Shown here: positions 34,735 through 47,169 of the stretch, in pieces
How positions within the stretch are numbered: the stretch's first letter is position 1
How the letters are laid out: each line of letters begins with the position of its first letter
From: Poa pratensis
Taxonomy: Eukaryota; Streptophyta; Magnoliopsida; Poales; Poaceae
NCBI GenBank assembly: GCA_947311845.1
Contig: CAMZMU010000012.1
Coordinates: 1,306,031 to 1,370,030 of the forward strand
Length of the DNA: 64,000 nucleotides
Direction of reading: 5' to 3'
Notes under the pieces: generated by a model
Database searches by the model: none
Seen by the model: only the letters and a program-made list of their open reading frames with translations
What the model was told of the DNA's origin: nothing
Made by a program: the position numbers and the translations under genes

Positions 34735-35311
34735 GTAGCCCCGAGTACTTGTCTGACTCGAAGAATCGGGCATGGACTCGTTCGTAAGTGCGCGTCATAT
34801 GCTTAGCATTATAATTGGAATTCATGTATGAATAGCACATGTTGGCTATGTCGAGTAATTCATCGACTGTGGTTTTTGCTTATGATGATCAAGGGATAAT
34901 AGCTTAGCAGACCCAGTTCACTCGACGGATCGGGACTGGTTAACTACACATTTGGGTAACACCTTACTAGCTTTCAATCAAACTCGAGTCCCCGGACTCG
35001 AATCTGGAACAAACTGGTCAGATTCGACTAGGCCGCTGAGGTCTTACTGAGTCGATCTGCAGTATAACTTTGAATTTTACCCAACGCGTCCGTCGGGATT
35101 TTTCATCATGTCTGCTGACACGGAAAGGATAAGGATTGACGTTGCTGGAACGGTCCTTAGCCCAGCTCGAAAGTTCGGCGGGTCTTACCTTTGCACTATG
35201 CGTGCAGCATCCGAGGTATTTGCGACGGACGCAACTCGGGAATGTTTCGAGTATGATTTTACATATGAACACAGTCGATATATTCATCGACTGACACTTT
35301 GACACTATTTT

Positions 35312-35590
35312 ATCGGGTGCGCGACAGCGCTCCCGATGGGAGTAGCCCCCAAGATTGTGCTTTATTGATTGCAATGAAGGATAATCTCAAAACCATCCTT
35401 CTCTACATTTGTTAGTCGAATAAAACCTTTTGCCATAATTCTATCGGGTGCGCGTCAGCGCTCCCGATGGGAGTAGCCCCCGAGATTGTGCTTTATTACT
35501 TGTAATGGAGGATAATCTCAGAATCACCCAGTCATGATCATCTTTAGTCGAAGAAATTTTTGATACGCTCCCGATGGGAGTAATATGTAT
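35312..35590. repeat. Tandem repeats, about 129-bp unit, in A 3' UTR
   Basis: Same array as 398-668: two full units and one short unit with CTCCCGATGGGAGTA cores. Confidence 0.75.
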
Positions 35591-36403
35591 TTGATCGTAG
35601 AGACAGCCGAGTGAACATACACTCGACAACCAATCGAGTGATTAATATGCTCTGGGCGAACCCGACATCTTTTCTGAACAAATTTGCTGCTATGATGTCA
35701 GGGATGACGTTTTATGGCGACTGCGCCACCTGACACGCGGTGGCGTGCGCTGTGCTGCGAGAGATGGGACGTGACACGTCTTGTGGGCCCATTGTATAGC
35801 CGTTTGGACTGGATTTGACCGTTCAGGCACGATTTCTCCGGAGCCATGATGGTAGTTCCTAGATTCTCGTGCGTAGTGGGCGGAGTGGCCGGCGACGGTT
35901 GCCCTCCGTGGCTGCCACGTGTACGGTTAGATTTGCTTATGTGCCCACGATCTCGCATCGACGGTGCGGATTCTTTTGCTTTTGAGGTTAAAAAGGGGAC
36001 GGCGGCGTAAATAGTGTTTTTACTTGATGCTTCTAGGCTTAACTCCCAAATAATTGAGTGGGTTGAGCAACTTTTGTGTTTATTTATGATTTTTATGACC
36101 CAGCCCCCGAATATTCGAGTGCGGCTGGGGTATTATGTTGTGAACAAGAGCAAAACACATGCTTTTGAGATAGCGCAGCCCCCGAGTGCTCGGGTGATGC
36201 TAATTTTGCGAACCAAGTTATGCGAGTAGTAAGCAGAGAGAAATATGAGGAATCATGAATTATATTCCATTTTGAATGTTAAGCTGCAGGCCGCCTCATT
36301 AAAAACCTTCCAGTCCCCTTAGGTACCCTGGTAAGGAAAAGAGCGCGTCTGAAACCTGCAGCTATCCGACATATGTGCCTATTACATTGTGCGACTGAGC
36401 AAT

Positions 36404-39400
36404 CTAAGCATAGAAACGGCGCAGCTGCGCAACGTTCCAAGGATTATGCGAGAGTTCTCCTGTCTTCGCGTGCTTCAGTCTGTATGCTCCACCACCAATG
36501 ACCTCGGTGATGATGAAGGGTCCTTCCCATGGAGAAGCGAGTTGTGCACCTTCTTTTGCTTCAGTCGAAGTACCAGGTCGCCAACCTCGAAGGACCTGGT
36601 ACGCAGTCGACGGCTGTGGTAGTTGCGGAGGTCCTGCTGATAAACAGCTGTGCGTGCGAGCGCCGTGTTACGTGCTTCTTCTAGCAAGTCGACTGCGTCT
36701 TCGAGTGCCTCGTCTGCATCTTCTTCATTGTATGCTTCGACTCTTGGTGCGTTGAACCTTACGTCTGATGGCAGAATTGCCTCTGCGCCGTAGACCATGA
36801 AAAATGGAGTGAATTGCGTTGAGGCGTTGGGTGTTGTGCGTAGGCTCCATAGCACAGACGGGAGCTCTTCTACCCAAGCACCCGCAGCCCTTTTGAGTGG
36901 CACCAGGAGGCGCTTCTTGATTCCACTTGTCACAAGCCCATTGGCCTTTTCGACTTGGCCGTTTGATTGCGGGTGCGCCACAGATGCATAATTGAGCGTG
37001 ATATCTTGCTCTTTGCAGAAGGATTTGAATTCCTCAGCCGTGAAGTTTGTACCGTTGTCAGTGATGATGCTATTTGGCACACCAAAGCGGTATATGATGG
37101 ATTTTATGAAATTGACTGCTGTAGTGGCAGTCGAACTTGTGATGGGTACTGCTTCAATCCACTTGGTGAACTTGTCGACCGCCACCAGAAGGTGAGTATG
37201 CCCTCCATGGGAGGATTTTTTGAGTGGCCCAACCATATCGAGCCCCCACTGGGCGAAAGGCCAGGCCAATGGTATTGTCTTCAACGCCGATGCGGGTGCG
37301 TGCGGCTTTGTGGCGAATTTTTGGCAGCCGATGCACCTTTTGACTATGTCCTCCGCGTCTTTGAGTGCTGTGGGCCAGTAGAAGCCTGCGCGAAAGGCTT
37401 TGGCTACGAGTGATCGACTGCTGGCGTGATGCCCGCAAGTACCTGCATGAATATCACGAAGGATGGCTTGGCCATCTTCAAATGCTATGCAACGCTGGAA
37501 CATACCTGATATGCTGCGTTTGTAAAGTTCACCGTTGATGACAGTGTATGCTTTAGATCGTCGAGTGACGCGTCTTGACTCTGTGAAGTCTTCGGGTACC
37601 TCGCCGCGGAGTATGTATGCGAGGAAGGGTTGAGTCCAAGTTGGCTCGATGAGGAGTACCTCGACTGGTGGGTCCTCTGTGCTAGGTGTTTTGCTCTTGG
37701 CTGGTGCGGCTGTGCAGGAGTTGCCGCTTCTTTTTGATTGATCTGTGCTCGATGCGCTCGAAGAAGACACCAGGTGGCACTGGTGCTTTGGTCGCACCAA
37801 TGTTGGCTAACTTATCTGCTTCTTCATTGCTCTCACGCCCTATGTGCCGCAACTCGCAGCCTTCGAAGCTGCCCTCCATGATGTTGTACAGGTCACGGTA
37901 GGCGATCATGTTATCTGCGATTGCGTCGCAGGCCTTCATTGTTTGCTGCACCACCAGATTCGAGTCGCCGTAGATCATCAGTCGAGTGCACCCGAGGGCT
38001 TTGGCCATCCTCATGCCATGGATCAGAGCCTCATATTCTGCTTCGTTATTGGATGGGAACTCGAATCCCATTTGCAGATGTAGCGGAGCTTGTCGCCTTT
38101 TGGTGATATGAGGATGACACCTGCGCCTGCGCCTTCGTTTTTCTTCGAGCCATCAAAGTACATAGTCCAGGAATTGGACACATCTGGTGCTCCTGGGAGC
38201 TGAGCTTCAATCCACTCGGTGTGGAAGTCGGGTAAAACTTGTGCTTTGATGGCCTTCGGGTAATCATACTTGATGTCTCTTGGTGCTAGCTCGATGAGCC
38301 ATTTTGCTACTCGCCCAGTTGCATTGGGGTTTGTGAGGATGTCCCCGATCCCTGAAGTGCTGATTACAGTGATCGGGTGCTCGGAGAAGTAATGCGTCAG
38401 CTTCCTTGAGGACATGAACACGGCGTATGCCAGCTTCTGATAGTGCGGGTACCGCTGCTTTGATGTGGAGAGCACTTCACTCAAGTAATAGACTGGACGT
38501 TGTATGCTTTGGGCGTGTCCCTCCTCTCTGCGTTCGACCACTAGAACAGTGCTCACCACCCTGTTAGTTGCAGAGACATATAGGTATAGTGGCTCGCGTT
38601 CCCTTGGTGCTACGAGGATTGGAGGGCTTGTGAGGACTCGCTTGAGGTCCGTGAAGGCTGCTTCGGCTTCTGGCGTCCACTCGAATTTATCTGCTTCTTC
38701 ATCAGTCGATAGAACGGGAGTGCTTTTTCGCCTAGCTTGCTGATGAATCGACTGAGTGCTGCTACTCTACCCGCCAACTTTTGCACGTCGTGGAGCTTTG
38801 AAGGCCTTTGCATCGTCAAGATGGCCTGTATTTTCTCCGGGTCCGCCTCGATTCCTCGAGCTGAGACTAGATACCCGAGGAGTTGCCCGGCTGGCACGCC
38901 GAACGTGCACTTCTTCGGGTTGAGCTTGATGTGGAAGCGTTTGAGGTTTGCGAATGTCTCTCGCAAGTCATCGAGTAGTGTGTTTTCCTCTCTTGTGGTG
39001 ATGACGATGTCATCTACATAGACCTGGACGTTTCGCCCAATTGCTTCTTGAGGCAATCTTGCATCATGCGCTGATAGGTTGCGCCTGCGTTCTTGAGCCC
39101 GAAAGGCATTGTGGTGTAGCAGTAGACCCCGAGTGGGGTTATGAACGCCGTTTTCTCTTCATCCTCTTCCTTCATCCTTATCTGGTGGTAACCCGAGTAG
39201 CATCCAGGAAGGACAAGCGAGCGCACCCGGCGGTGGAGTCGACGATCTGGTCGATTCGAGGTAGTGGAAAGTGATCCTTTGGACAACACTTTTGAGTGCT
39301 GTAAAATCTACGCACATCCGAAGGATATCTGTGTGCTTCTTCTCTACGAGTACGGGGTTGGCCACCCATTGTGATTTCTTGATCTCTCTGATGAATCCTG

Positions 39401-39691
39401 CTGCGAGTAGCCTGTCGACTTCGGCTTCGACTGCAGTTCTTTTTGGGCCGGATATGCGGCGCATTGTTTGCTTGACTGGTTTAGCATCTGGAAGTAGCTG
39501 GAGAGAGTGCTCGGCGAATTCCCTGGGAATACCTGGCATGTCTGCTGGACACCATGCAAATATATCCCAGTTCTCACGGAGGAATTCGACGAGCGCGCTT
39601 TCCTATGCGATAGGCAGACTCGACGAGACATTGACTGTCTTGGTCGGGTCAGTCGGGTGCACCTGATGCGATCTTGTGTCATTGGTGGCAT
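36404..39691 (-). pseudogene. Element A pol: RT, RNase H, archaeal-type RNase H, integrase
   Basis: The minus-strand polyprotein is broken in several frames. RT starts near 39540 (MPGIPREFAEHSLQLL) and has RMCVDFTAL, GYHQIRM and the catalytic YVDDIVI (about 39001-39021). A gypsy RNase H remnant follows (38560-38900). A second RNase H is of archaeal type (NNEAEYEALIHGMRMAKALG, YGDSNLVVQQ, NEEADKLANIGA; 37800-38071). Integrase (37800-36404) has the HHCC finger (CGHHASSRSLVAKAF, CIGCQKF), then DMVGP, ITDNGTNF and GQVEKANG, the DDE residues. A one-base loss near 36542 shifts the C-terminus; the stop is at 36404-36406. The integrase core is otherwise open for 441 codons. Confidence 0.88.
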
Positions 39692-42600
39692 TGAATGCTC
39701 TGTCGACTGCCACCTTTTTGTGCTCTGGCATAAGTGTTCGATCGTTGGAGACCGCTAGATCAGCGAGTGTTGCTTCCATGCCAAACATCTCAGAGATTTT
39801 GCTGAATTCTCGGTCGCAAGAGTCAGACTTTTGGAAGTTCCCCTTGACTGTGATTACTCCTTTTGGTCCAGGCATCTTCAGCTGGAGGTATGCGTAATGT
39901 GGCACCGCCATGAATCGAGCGAACGTCGGGCGTCCAAGTATAGCATGGTATTGTGACTTCCAGTCGACCACTTCGAACTCAATCGACTCTGTCCTGAAGT
40001 GGTGCTTGTCCCCGAACGTTACGTCGAGTTGTATGGTGCCTCTGGGCTTATTGCTTTCCCTGGAACGATACCGTGGAAGGTATTTGAAGATCTTGGCAGG
40101 TTTTCGACTGACCTGTTCATTTTGCGGAGCGTATCTGCGAAGATGATGTTTATGCCGCTCCCACCATCCATGAAGACCTTGGACATGGCGTAGCCTCCAA
40201 TTTGCGCGTCGAGTACCAGAGCAGAGTGCCCTGGCGAACAACCGATGGAGGGTGGTCCTCTTTGCTGAAGCTTATTGTAGTTTCGGATCCCTTCAAGTAT
40301 TCTGTTACCGCAGGAGGTGACATGACCGCCATGTTTACTTGTCGAGTGCGAAGTTTTTGCTCCCTGTTGGAAGGTCGACCTTTCTGTATCATGTACATCT
40401 GCCCTTGGGGCGGAGGGTACTGTGGTTCGTCCACCCGAGGTATGTGCTGTATGGCACCCGCGAGGTTTCCGCCTGGGCAGGCTGTGGTGGTGGAGGTGGT
40501 GCCATCAGAACAGGCACGTTGTTTGGCTGAGGCACGGGTGCAGGTGCTTGTGCGGCTGCTGCCTTTCTGCGATTTACGTAATCAGTCGCCATTTGGTCGA
40601 ACTCCCTGCAGTTTCTCATCGAGTGATTGGATCGCAGTTTTCCGTCGTCCCCCTTGTACAGGTGGAATCTGCAATCAGCGTCCATCTTTTCTTCGAATGA
40701 TCGCTCAGATTGTGCCCGTGACTTGCGCCAGTCCTTCCTCTTGTAGCTATCACTGCGTTGGCCGCGATCTCGGCTGTCTCGACGATCGTCTCGACTGTCG
40801 TCGATCTCGCGACTGTCCCGTCGATCTTCTCGACTGTCCGTCGATCTTCTGATCGCTGGTCGCTTCTGTCTTGTCATTGCGTGGTGTAGAGAATCCAGCC
40901 GCCATGAATTCGGGTCTATCGTCGTCGTAATGACGTTTTGAACGTTTGCGCCTTCGATCGTCCTGTATGAGTCTCTGCGGCTTCGACTGCCGCTTTCATG
41001 ATTGTCACGGGGTGAGGACCCGCGTTGTGCGCGCCATATCTTCTCCATCTGCCCACTCAGTCGCGGTCATCAAGAGGTTAGCCACAGAGGTTGGCTTTTT
41101 GCGACCGAGTGCTTCTTTGAGGTCATGCCTGGCGAGTCCCATTATGAAGGCATCCATGGCCATGTCTTCTGAAATTACTCCGACTGAGTTGCGTATCTCA
41201 GTCCATCGTCTGATGTATGACCTCAGCCTTTCGTCTGATCGTTGCACGCAGGCCCGCAGTTCCTCGAACGTTTTTGGGCGCTCACACAGAGGCTCGAAGT
41301 TTTTGATGAAGTCATCGCGGAAGTGATCCCACGAGTCGTACTTTGATGAGGTAGGGCCTTGAGCCAGTCGCGGGCTGTGCCTTCGAGCATCAGTCGTATG
41401 TACTGCATGGCTGTGGTGTTGTGCCTCGCTGGCATGCGACAGCCAGCCTGTAATCTTCCAGCCACCCGAAGGTTCCTGTCGACCCGTGTACTTGGGCTGT
41501 TCAGATGTGAGTTTGAACCCTTTGGGCATCCGTGTCTCGCGGACGCGTCGAGTGAAGCACAGAGCTCCATGTGGCTCAGGCTCTCGATCAGAGTATGAGT
41601 CGCTACTGTAAGATCTGCGTGACCTGCTCCTGGACCTGCGCCTTCGCGAGCCGCTTCTTTCCTTCGAGTGGTGGCGACGACCACTGTGATTATGCTCTTC
41701 CCGAGGCGCGTCGACTAGGGCACGGTCTCGACTCCCACCTGGAGTTCTTGGAACTTGGCGTATGGCCTTTGCAGCTAAGGCGAGTGATTTGATCTGTTGG
41801 CGGTGTAGTTTTGCATTGGGGTCATCCGCTGGGGGCTTGATTGCCTCCAGGTATGCTGCAGCGGTGTAGAGAGCACCTGCTGCTGTTTTGGGCACCGGCA
41901 GTCCTTCCTCGTCGTATGTCATGAAGGAGTTGCCTAAGTTGCGGGTGAGTGCCGCCTTCTCGCCTGGCGAGAGGTGTGACAACCTTGATCTGGGTCTTGT
42001 GTCTGCTCGCCCGGTGGAGCTCAGGGAGAGCTGTCTTCTGCGCGCACTCGACAAGCTAGCTTGCTTTTTGCGTTCTTCGAGTGTTGCTCTTATCTGCTTC
42101 AGTCGAAGTGACTCCTGCCAGTTGAAGTACTGGAAGGTCAACATCTCTTCTTGTGTTGCGTCTGCTGGCATCATTGTGCACTCCTTGATGACTTTATCTG
42201 CTTTTGCTGCCATCTCAGCAGTGATTGTGAGAGTTGTGACTCCGTCCGGCATAGTAACTGTGCACGGGAATTCTGTAGGCCTGCGACTGGCCGCAGTGTC
42301 TGATGTTTCTGCTGCGATGGCAACGTAGACCTGCTGGGGTATGACCCGAGGGTATGTGTGTGTGCTTCGAGTCCCGTCATGGACTCGACATCTTCATCGA
42401 GGCTCATGTCTGAGTCCGTATGTTCATCGAGTGGTCCGTCTGGACGGATCTCGCAGTCGATGCCTTCATCGCCTATGCTCATCTCGGCGTCGGCGAGGTT
42501 GTTATGAATCTCGAAGTCGAGGTTGTTGTTGGCAGATCTCGGAGTCGACGTGGTTGTCGATATGAGTTTCGAGGTCGTCGAAGTCGCTAAGGGAGATCCC

Positions 42601-43205
42601 GCAGTCGAAACTATCCTCGAGTGGGAGATCCAGCTCGGGATCGTTTGTGCGTATGCTGATTCGGCCTCCTCGCCCTGGAGCTCTTCAATGAGCTCGCGCA
42701 TCTCTCGTGTGGACATGGTTGTTGCAGACGAACAAGCTTGGAGGGTCGACGATGGTATGGACAGTTGAGGGATCCGCAGTCGAAGGAGCCGCAACCGATG
42801 GAGCCTCGGGTGCGGAAGTCGCGAGTTGGCGTGGATCCGTCAAGTCCTGCACACCAAGCTTGTTGACGAAAAAATTGAACGAACCAACGGTTAAACCCAA
42901 ACCTGACTCGAGATCGGAGAAGGCCTCCTGGAATCCTGGCGAGTGTGGCTCGAAATCCATCAGAGGATCCGATGCGCTTTTTGCGGGTGAAGCTGCGCGT
43001 TGCCGTTTGTCGAGTGAGCCGGCGAGTTGCCGTGTGCCGCCTGAGTCGGCGAGTTCTGGTTTGTCGATGCAGCCGGCGAGTTGCCGTTTGTAGATCCGAT
43101 CGGCGAGTCGCCGTTTTCCGATGGAACCGAAGAAACCGCGAGTCCAGCACTATTCTTTCCCACAGACGGCGCCAATTGACGAGGTGTACCCTCATCAAAT
43201 CCCAT
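39603..43205 (-). pseudogene. Element A gag and protease, frameshifted
   Basis: Starts at ATG 43205 inside the 5' LTR (MGFDEGTPRQLAPSVGK), where the primer-binding site itself is translated. Low-complexity NSPA/STN repeats follow, then a second ATG at 42960 (MDFEPHSPGFQEAF). The gag core (AMQYIRLMLEGTARDWLKAL, FIKNFEPLCERPKTFEEL), a basic RDRR stretch and a knuckle variant (CRFHLYKG, NHSMRNC) are followed by the protease, now interrupted around its active site (the DGG region near 40150-40170). The end reads MFGMEATLADLAVSNDRTL then VNVSSSLPIA. At least five frame breaks (near 42970, 42350, 41440, 41040 and 40240-40420). Clearly homologous to B's gag. Confidence 0.85.
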
Positions 43206-43631
43206 GGTTAAGGACCTAGGGTTGAGATTATGGGGAGAGAACGTGGTAGTACTGGTAGTTTCGTCGGCTGACAAGCAGAGGCAAAGATTTACCCAGGTTC
43301 AGGCCCCTCGGGTGGAGGTAAAGACCCTACTTCCTGCTTGTCTGTTATTGATCGCTGGAGATTATGTGGTTACAAGGTGGCTCCGGCGAGATGACGATCT
43401 CGCAAGAGCTTTGGTGGTTCGAGTATGGCTTGGTCCTAGATCGGCACCCCTCCCAGCCTTTAAATAGGCTGGGTCTCGGGAGTTTGTAACCGACCTAGTT
43501 TACACATAAGGAAAGTATAAACCGACTATGTCTATGTCTAAACTTGGAAGTTACTCCATCTTGTTGGGCCTCTCGTCTTGGGTTTCGAGTCGTATCTCAC
43601 GGTAGGGTACCCGAGATGTATATCCTTGTCA
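43177..43631 (-). repeat. Element A 5' LTR, 455 bp
   Basis: On the minus strand TGACAAGGATATAC to CACCTCGTCA. It has a TATA-like TATTTAAAGG on the minus strand near 43460-43470. Relative to the 3' LTR it lacks about 45-50 bp near 43597, bounded by a CTC direct repeat. Confidence 0.85.
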
Positions 43632-43638
43632 CCGGGGA

Positions 43639-44396
43639 TGCACTGCACCCCCTAGTTGTTCGGTAGTGCGCGCGAGGTGCTCCGAAATCAGCCCCCCGAG
43701 CTCAAACATAGGCACACAAGGATTTTACCCAGGTTCAGGCCGCGTTACCACGTAACACCCTACGTCTTGTTTGTCTGGATGTATTGTGGTGGTGGTTTAC
43801 AAGATGGAGCTTTGAAGGCCTACTCTACGCTCGCAGGCTATGGAAGAACAAGCCCGGGAGGTTCCCGGGGGTTCGTTCTACCAGCCCCCGAGCCTAAGTG
43901 GGAAAGTCTACAATGGTGACAATGAGCTAGGGTTTTGTGTCTTCTTCTCCGATGCCCTCTCCCAATGGCCAAGGTCCTCCTTTTATAGACTTAAGGGGTT
44001 GCCACAAGTGTTCGAGCTCTGGGCGTGCCACCGAGGCATGGCATGCGTCGCGCCCGAGTCGAGGTGGCGCTTATTGGCTGCCTTCATGGCAGCACATCGC
44101 TATGCTGTTCTTCATGCCGCCTGCTCCGCCGGAACAGAGGAGACAGCGAGTCTTGTCTTATCTAAGGTCCAGTCAGTCGTGTCATGCCTGGCAAGCTTCC
44201 TTCGCAGTCCTGTCTGAGGGGACCACTGTTCCCTTTCTCCGTCGCTTCCCGGGGAGCCTTCCCCGGGTTGAGTTCTTGTCTCCGGGGCGTCCTGCTTCCG
44301 TTCGGTAAAGAGGGCCCCGACGCGCCCGGTGTTCGGGGTACCCGAGTTACCGGACGCCAACAGGGATACACCTAGGTACGGGGATCGACATCAACA
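43639..44396 (-). repeat. LTR of another gypsy element (probably solo or truncated)
   Basis: On the minus strand it starts TGTTGATGTCGATCC and ends near GGTGCAGTGCA. It holds TATAAAAGGAGGACC (minus strand, about 43977-43991) as a TATA box and the CCTGAACCTGGGTAAAAT word found in the A and B LTRs. No coding part is attached, and no convincing target duplication is seen because A adjoins on the left. Confidence 0.6.
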
Positions 44397-44980
44397 GTTC
44401 TTCACCAACAATCTACTTCCGCTACCGGTTGTTGGTGACATTTGTTTTTGTTCTCCATATGCCAAACCCTACAGTGGTATCAGAGACGATCTATAAGTAG
44501 GTGCATGATCCAGAGCACATGGTGATGTGTGGGCATTGCACAATGGTTTTGTACGTAGTAGATTAGATCTATTCTTGATCGTTCTTGATGCTTCCCTAGA
44601 AATTGCAAATTTATGATCCTCGCAACATAGTAAAGATTTTGTTACAATTTCTAGCTATCAGCAGTCCTTCTATGTTGCTATTGAGTATGCTGGTTACCAA
44701 GGTCATGTTCAGTAGCTTTGGGTCTCGCTATATTTGGGAAAGACTAATTTTGTAATAGAAAGGGCTTGTAGATGTCATCTACATGAGGGTCACGGTTATG
44801 AATAAGTTTAGATTGACGCTCGAGATTTAGCAACGAGTCTTGTGTCTCAATCACCCTGTATGTTAATCTAACGACTTAATAATCATGCTTGATGCGGATG
44901 TACTTAGCTAACACTTTTCCATGTAAGCCCCGGCAGCCACGATAAAAGTGCAAAACAACATTTAGAGGCGTCTAAATTGG
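44397..44980 (+). mobile_element. LTR end and leader of a tRNA-Met-primed retroelement (fragment)
   Basis: AACCCTACA is followed one base later by TGGTATCAGAGAC (44475-44487), a tRNA-Met primer-binding site common in Copia elements. The next 490 bp look like an untranslated leader and contain no coding frame I can support. The LTR is cut on its left by the LTR at 43639-44396. Confidence 0.55.
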
Positions 44981-45484
44981 TGTCGGTGTTTCGTAACCGG
45001 CTAATAAATTTCTGTGTAGGTAAAGACTTATGACCACGATCGGATGGGTTAACAGCCTCAAGTATGCAAGAATGTATGCAGGTTCAGGCCCCAAGATCGT
45101 TCCAGTAAAAACCCTACTCTTGTGTGGATCGATTGTATTTCGGTGTGTGAGACGCTCAAGGTACAAGGATGCCGGCTAGCGGTTTAGCCGGCTAGGTGGA
45201 TGGTGTTTTCTCCGGTGGAGAAGGTGTATGTGTTGTGTGTTTGTGGGTGTGTGATATAAATCATCGATCCCCTTTCTATGCCGAGGTGATCGGTCATATA
45301 TATGGGCGTGCTACTGCCTTATAAGGATGGTGGTGCAGCGTTGCAAGCTTCGGTCCTAGCTTATGGCTAGGTTGCTGTAGATGACATTTGGCTAGGGAAT
45401 CCGTACATGAAGTATCCTGGCCATCTTGCAGCTTGTCATCGATGACTTTCGGGGGCTAAAGCTAAATTCCCTTCCTAATTGACA
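44981..45484 (-). repeat. LTR-like fragment, family not recognised
   Basis: Bounded by TGTCGGTGTTTCG and AATTGACA (TG...CA). It contains GCAGGTTCAGGCC, the same kind of word found near the end of the gypsy LTRs here, and short inverted CCGGCTAG repeats. No target duplication found. Confidence 0.4.
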
Positions 45485-45509
45485 GGGATGGTCCTAATTG
45501 ACAGGGATG
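45473..45509. repeat. 18-bp perfect direct duplication
   Basis: TCCTAATTGACAGGGATG occurs at 45473-45490 and again at 45492-45509, spanning the right end of the LTR-like fragment. Confidence 0.85.
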
Positions 45510-45707
45510 AGACTGCTCTAGTGGGACCCTTCTTCTTGGTGCCCGGTAACGTCGAGGGCACGATAGTGATCTTAGGCGGAACACCGCCACGAGAAGCATC
45601 ACGAGGACGCTTGGCGGACGACATTTCGGCGGCAACGAACGAAATGCGACGCCCGAACGCCCGAGCGTGGGCTGGACATAAACGAGGGTGACAGCATGTG
45701 GGAGAAT

Positions 45708-46620
45708 TTTTTAGAGAGTGCGCCAATAGCGCACCTTATTTTTATAGAAGATAGAGAACAAGTACAAGAATCCAAACACCTGTCGTAACAGGGTTCAGAA
45801 CACCTCCAACACTCCACACCTAAGCCTACTCTCGCGGCATGTTTGTATTTCCTCCACCTCCCACTCTCACTCTGAACCAAAAGCCTGAGCTCGTCAGAAA
45901 TCCTAGCAGCCAACTCCTGCGCAGAACACTGCTGTCTAACGTTGTTGAACACACGCGCATTACGCTGCTTCCAGATCGACCAGCAGATCAGAGATACCGC
46001 CGTGTCGAATCTCTTCTTCTCCTTGCCCTTGAAACGCTTCCTTTCCCTAAGCCACCACGGCTCCAACAGGCCATCCTGCTCCGGAATCCTCACATTCACC
46101 AGGAGACGCTGACAACACAGGTACCAAGTCTCCCGAGCATACACACACTGCATGAGAACATGCTCAATGGTGTCTTCCTCCTGCAGGCAAGAAAAGCAGC
46201 TCGCCGTCGCGTCTTGGAGGCCATGCCGGACTCGCCTATCCGACGTCCAGACCCTGTGCTGCAAAGCAAGCCAAACAAAGATGCGGCACTTCAGCGGTGC
46301 ATAGGTGTTCCAAGTGCAGCCCGCTGTAGGCACGCGCTCCCTCCCCTCACAAAGCATACCATATGTCGATTTAGCCGTGTAAGTACCCGAGGGCGAGCAC
46401 GGCCAGCTGTAGCTATCCAATACTCCCTCCATGCACTGGAAACTCGAGGCCATGATCCATAGCCTCACTACTTGCTGCGCAGCGACATTGCTCAGAGTGG
46501 GCAAGTCCTCCATCCACCGGTTCTCTATCAGCCCCATGGCGACAATCAGGCTGTTCTTGGCCCTCTCGCTGATCAGGGGCACAACCTCCGGGGCAAGGTC
46601 CCGCACCGTGTACCCGTGCA
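45708..46620 (-). mobile_element. 5'-truncated LINE insertion with 15-bp target duplication
   Basis: AGCATGTGGGAGAAT flanks it at 45693-45707 and 46621-46635. The minus strand ends in a short A run (TTTTT on the plus strand). The body encodes the zf-RVT region found after RT in plant L1-type LINEs: PLKCRIFVWLALQHRVWTSD, CFSCLQEEDTIEHVLMQCVY and ARETWYLCCQ, then an SIWKQRNARVFNN helix. The frame is open across the whole body and continues by chance into the flank, stopping at 45599. The length (0.9 kb against 5-6 kb) shows 5' truncation during target-primed reverse transcription. The open frame suggests a recent event. Confidence 0.9.
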
Positions 46621-46775
46621 AGCATGTGGGAGAATGAATGAGAAAGAAAATGGGTGGAGAAGGGGAAACTGAAGTAGGGCTTTATCTATGCCAATGACAG
46701 GACATGCTCTTTGGCTATGATTTGACGTGGCGACGGTTGCTGCGGCTGCCGGTACTCCCAATCCATCCCTATAGA

Positions 46776-46930
46776 CCGGGTTCGTTGTGAGATTGCCCGA
46801 CATGTTATTAACCTACGTATTTGGCAACTTTATTTCGGTAACTTTATGCTATTGGTGCCGTGAGTCCGTTGCGAGGTTGCCGGACATTGTATTAACCTAT
46901 TCCGCAACTTTAGGCGTATTGGTGCTGCGA
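46776..46930 (+). repeat. Diverged direct duplication upstream of host gene 1
   Basis: A segment reading GTTG-GAG-TTGCC-GACAT, then TATTAACCTA, GCAACTTTA and TATTGGTGC occurs twice, about 80 bp apart. It sits about 250-400 bp upstream of the start codon at 47170. The end of the block (GGGCAAGTGGAGATGCTCT) resembles a MITE terminus, so it may be a transposon remnant. Confidence 0.5.
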
Positions 46931-47169
46931 GTGGTCGGCATTTTTGCACTAGGGCAAGTGGAGATGCTCTAATTGAATATGAGATATTGAGATCTATCCA
47001 CCTACCGGCCGCCACATTTCGAATTGCCGCTCGCGAAGACCCGGTTCCGAAATCCCAAACTCCAAATTCCGAATCCCAAACCCAAACCCAAACCCGCTCC
47101 TGGACCCGCATCTAACCCACCACCACCGGATCCCCTCCTCGCGCTGCCGCGCCCACACCACCCCGGCCA

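Larger units (their letters stand above)
34455..43631 (-). mobile_element. Element A: near-complete Tat-lineage Ty3/gypsy retrotransposon
   Basis: Minus-strand element in the order 5' LTR (43177-43631), primer-binding site, gag, protease, RT, RNase H, a second archaeal-type RNase H, integrase, 3' UTR and truncated 3' LTR (34455-34734). The dual RNase H and the lack of a chromodomain are hallmarks of the Tat lineage. It has no PF04195 antisense gene; the place where B has it is collapsed to about 500 bp. Multiple frameshifts in gag and pol make it non-coding as read. Confidence 0.9.

Noticed and set aside
40202..40852. Plus-strand gene opposite A's protease/gag
   Set aside because: It mirrors conserved minus-strand coding sequence, has no domain, and its equivalent in B is not conserved as a frame.
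44981..45484. Complete solo LTR with target duplication
   Set aside because: TG...CA ends can be drawn, but the 5 bases on either side do not match, so it is reported only as LTR-like.
45475..45690. Small minus-strand protein (MSSAKRPRDASRGG...)
   Set aside because: Short, without recognised homology, and it overlaps the LTR-like end and an 18-bp duplication; not enough to call a gene.
45599..45707. LINE protein tail beyond the A run
   Set aside because: This lies outside the 15-bp target duplication, so it is flanking DNA read by chance.
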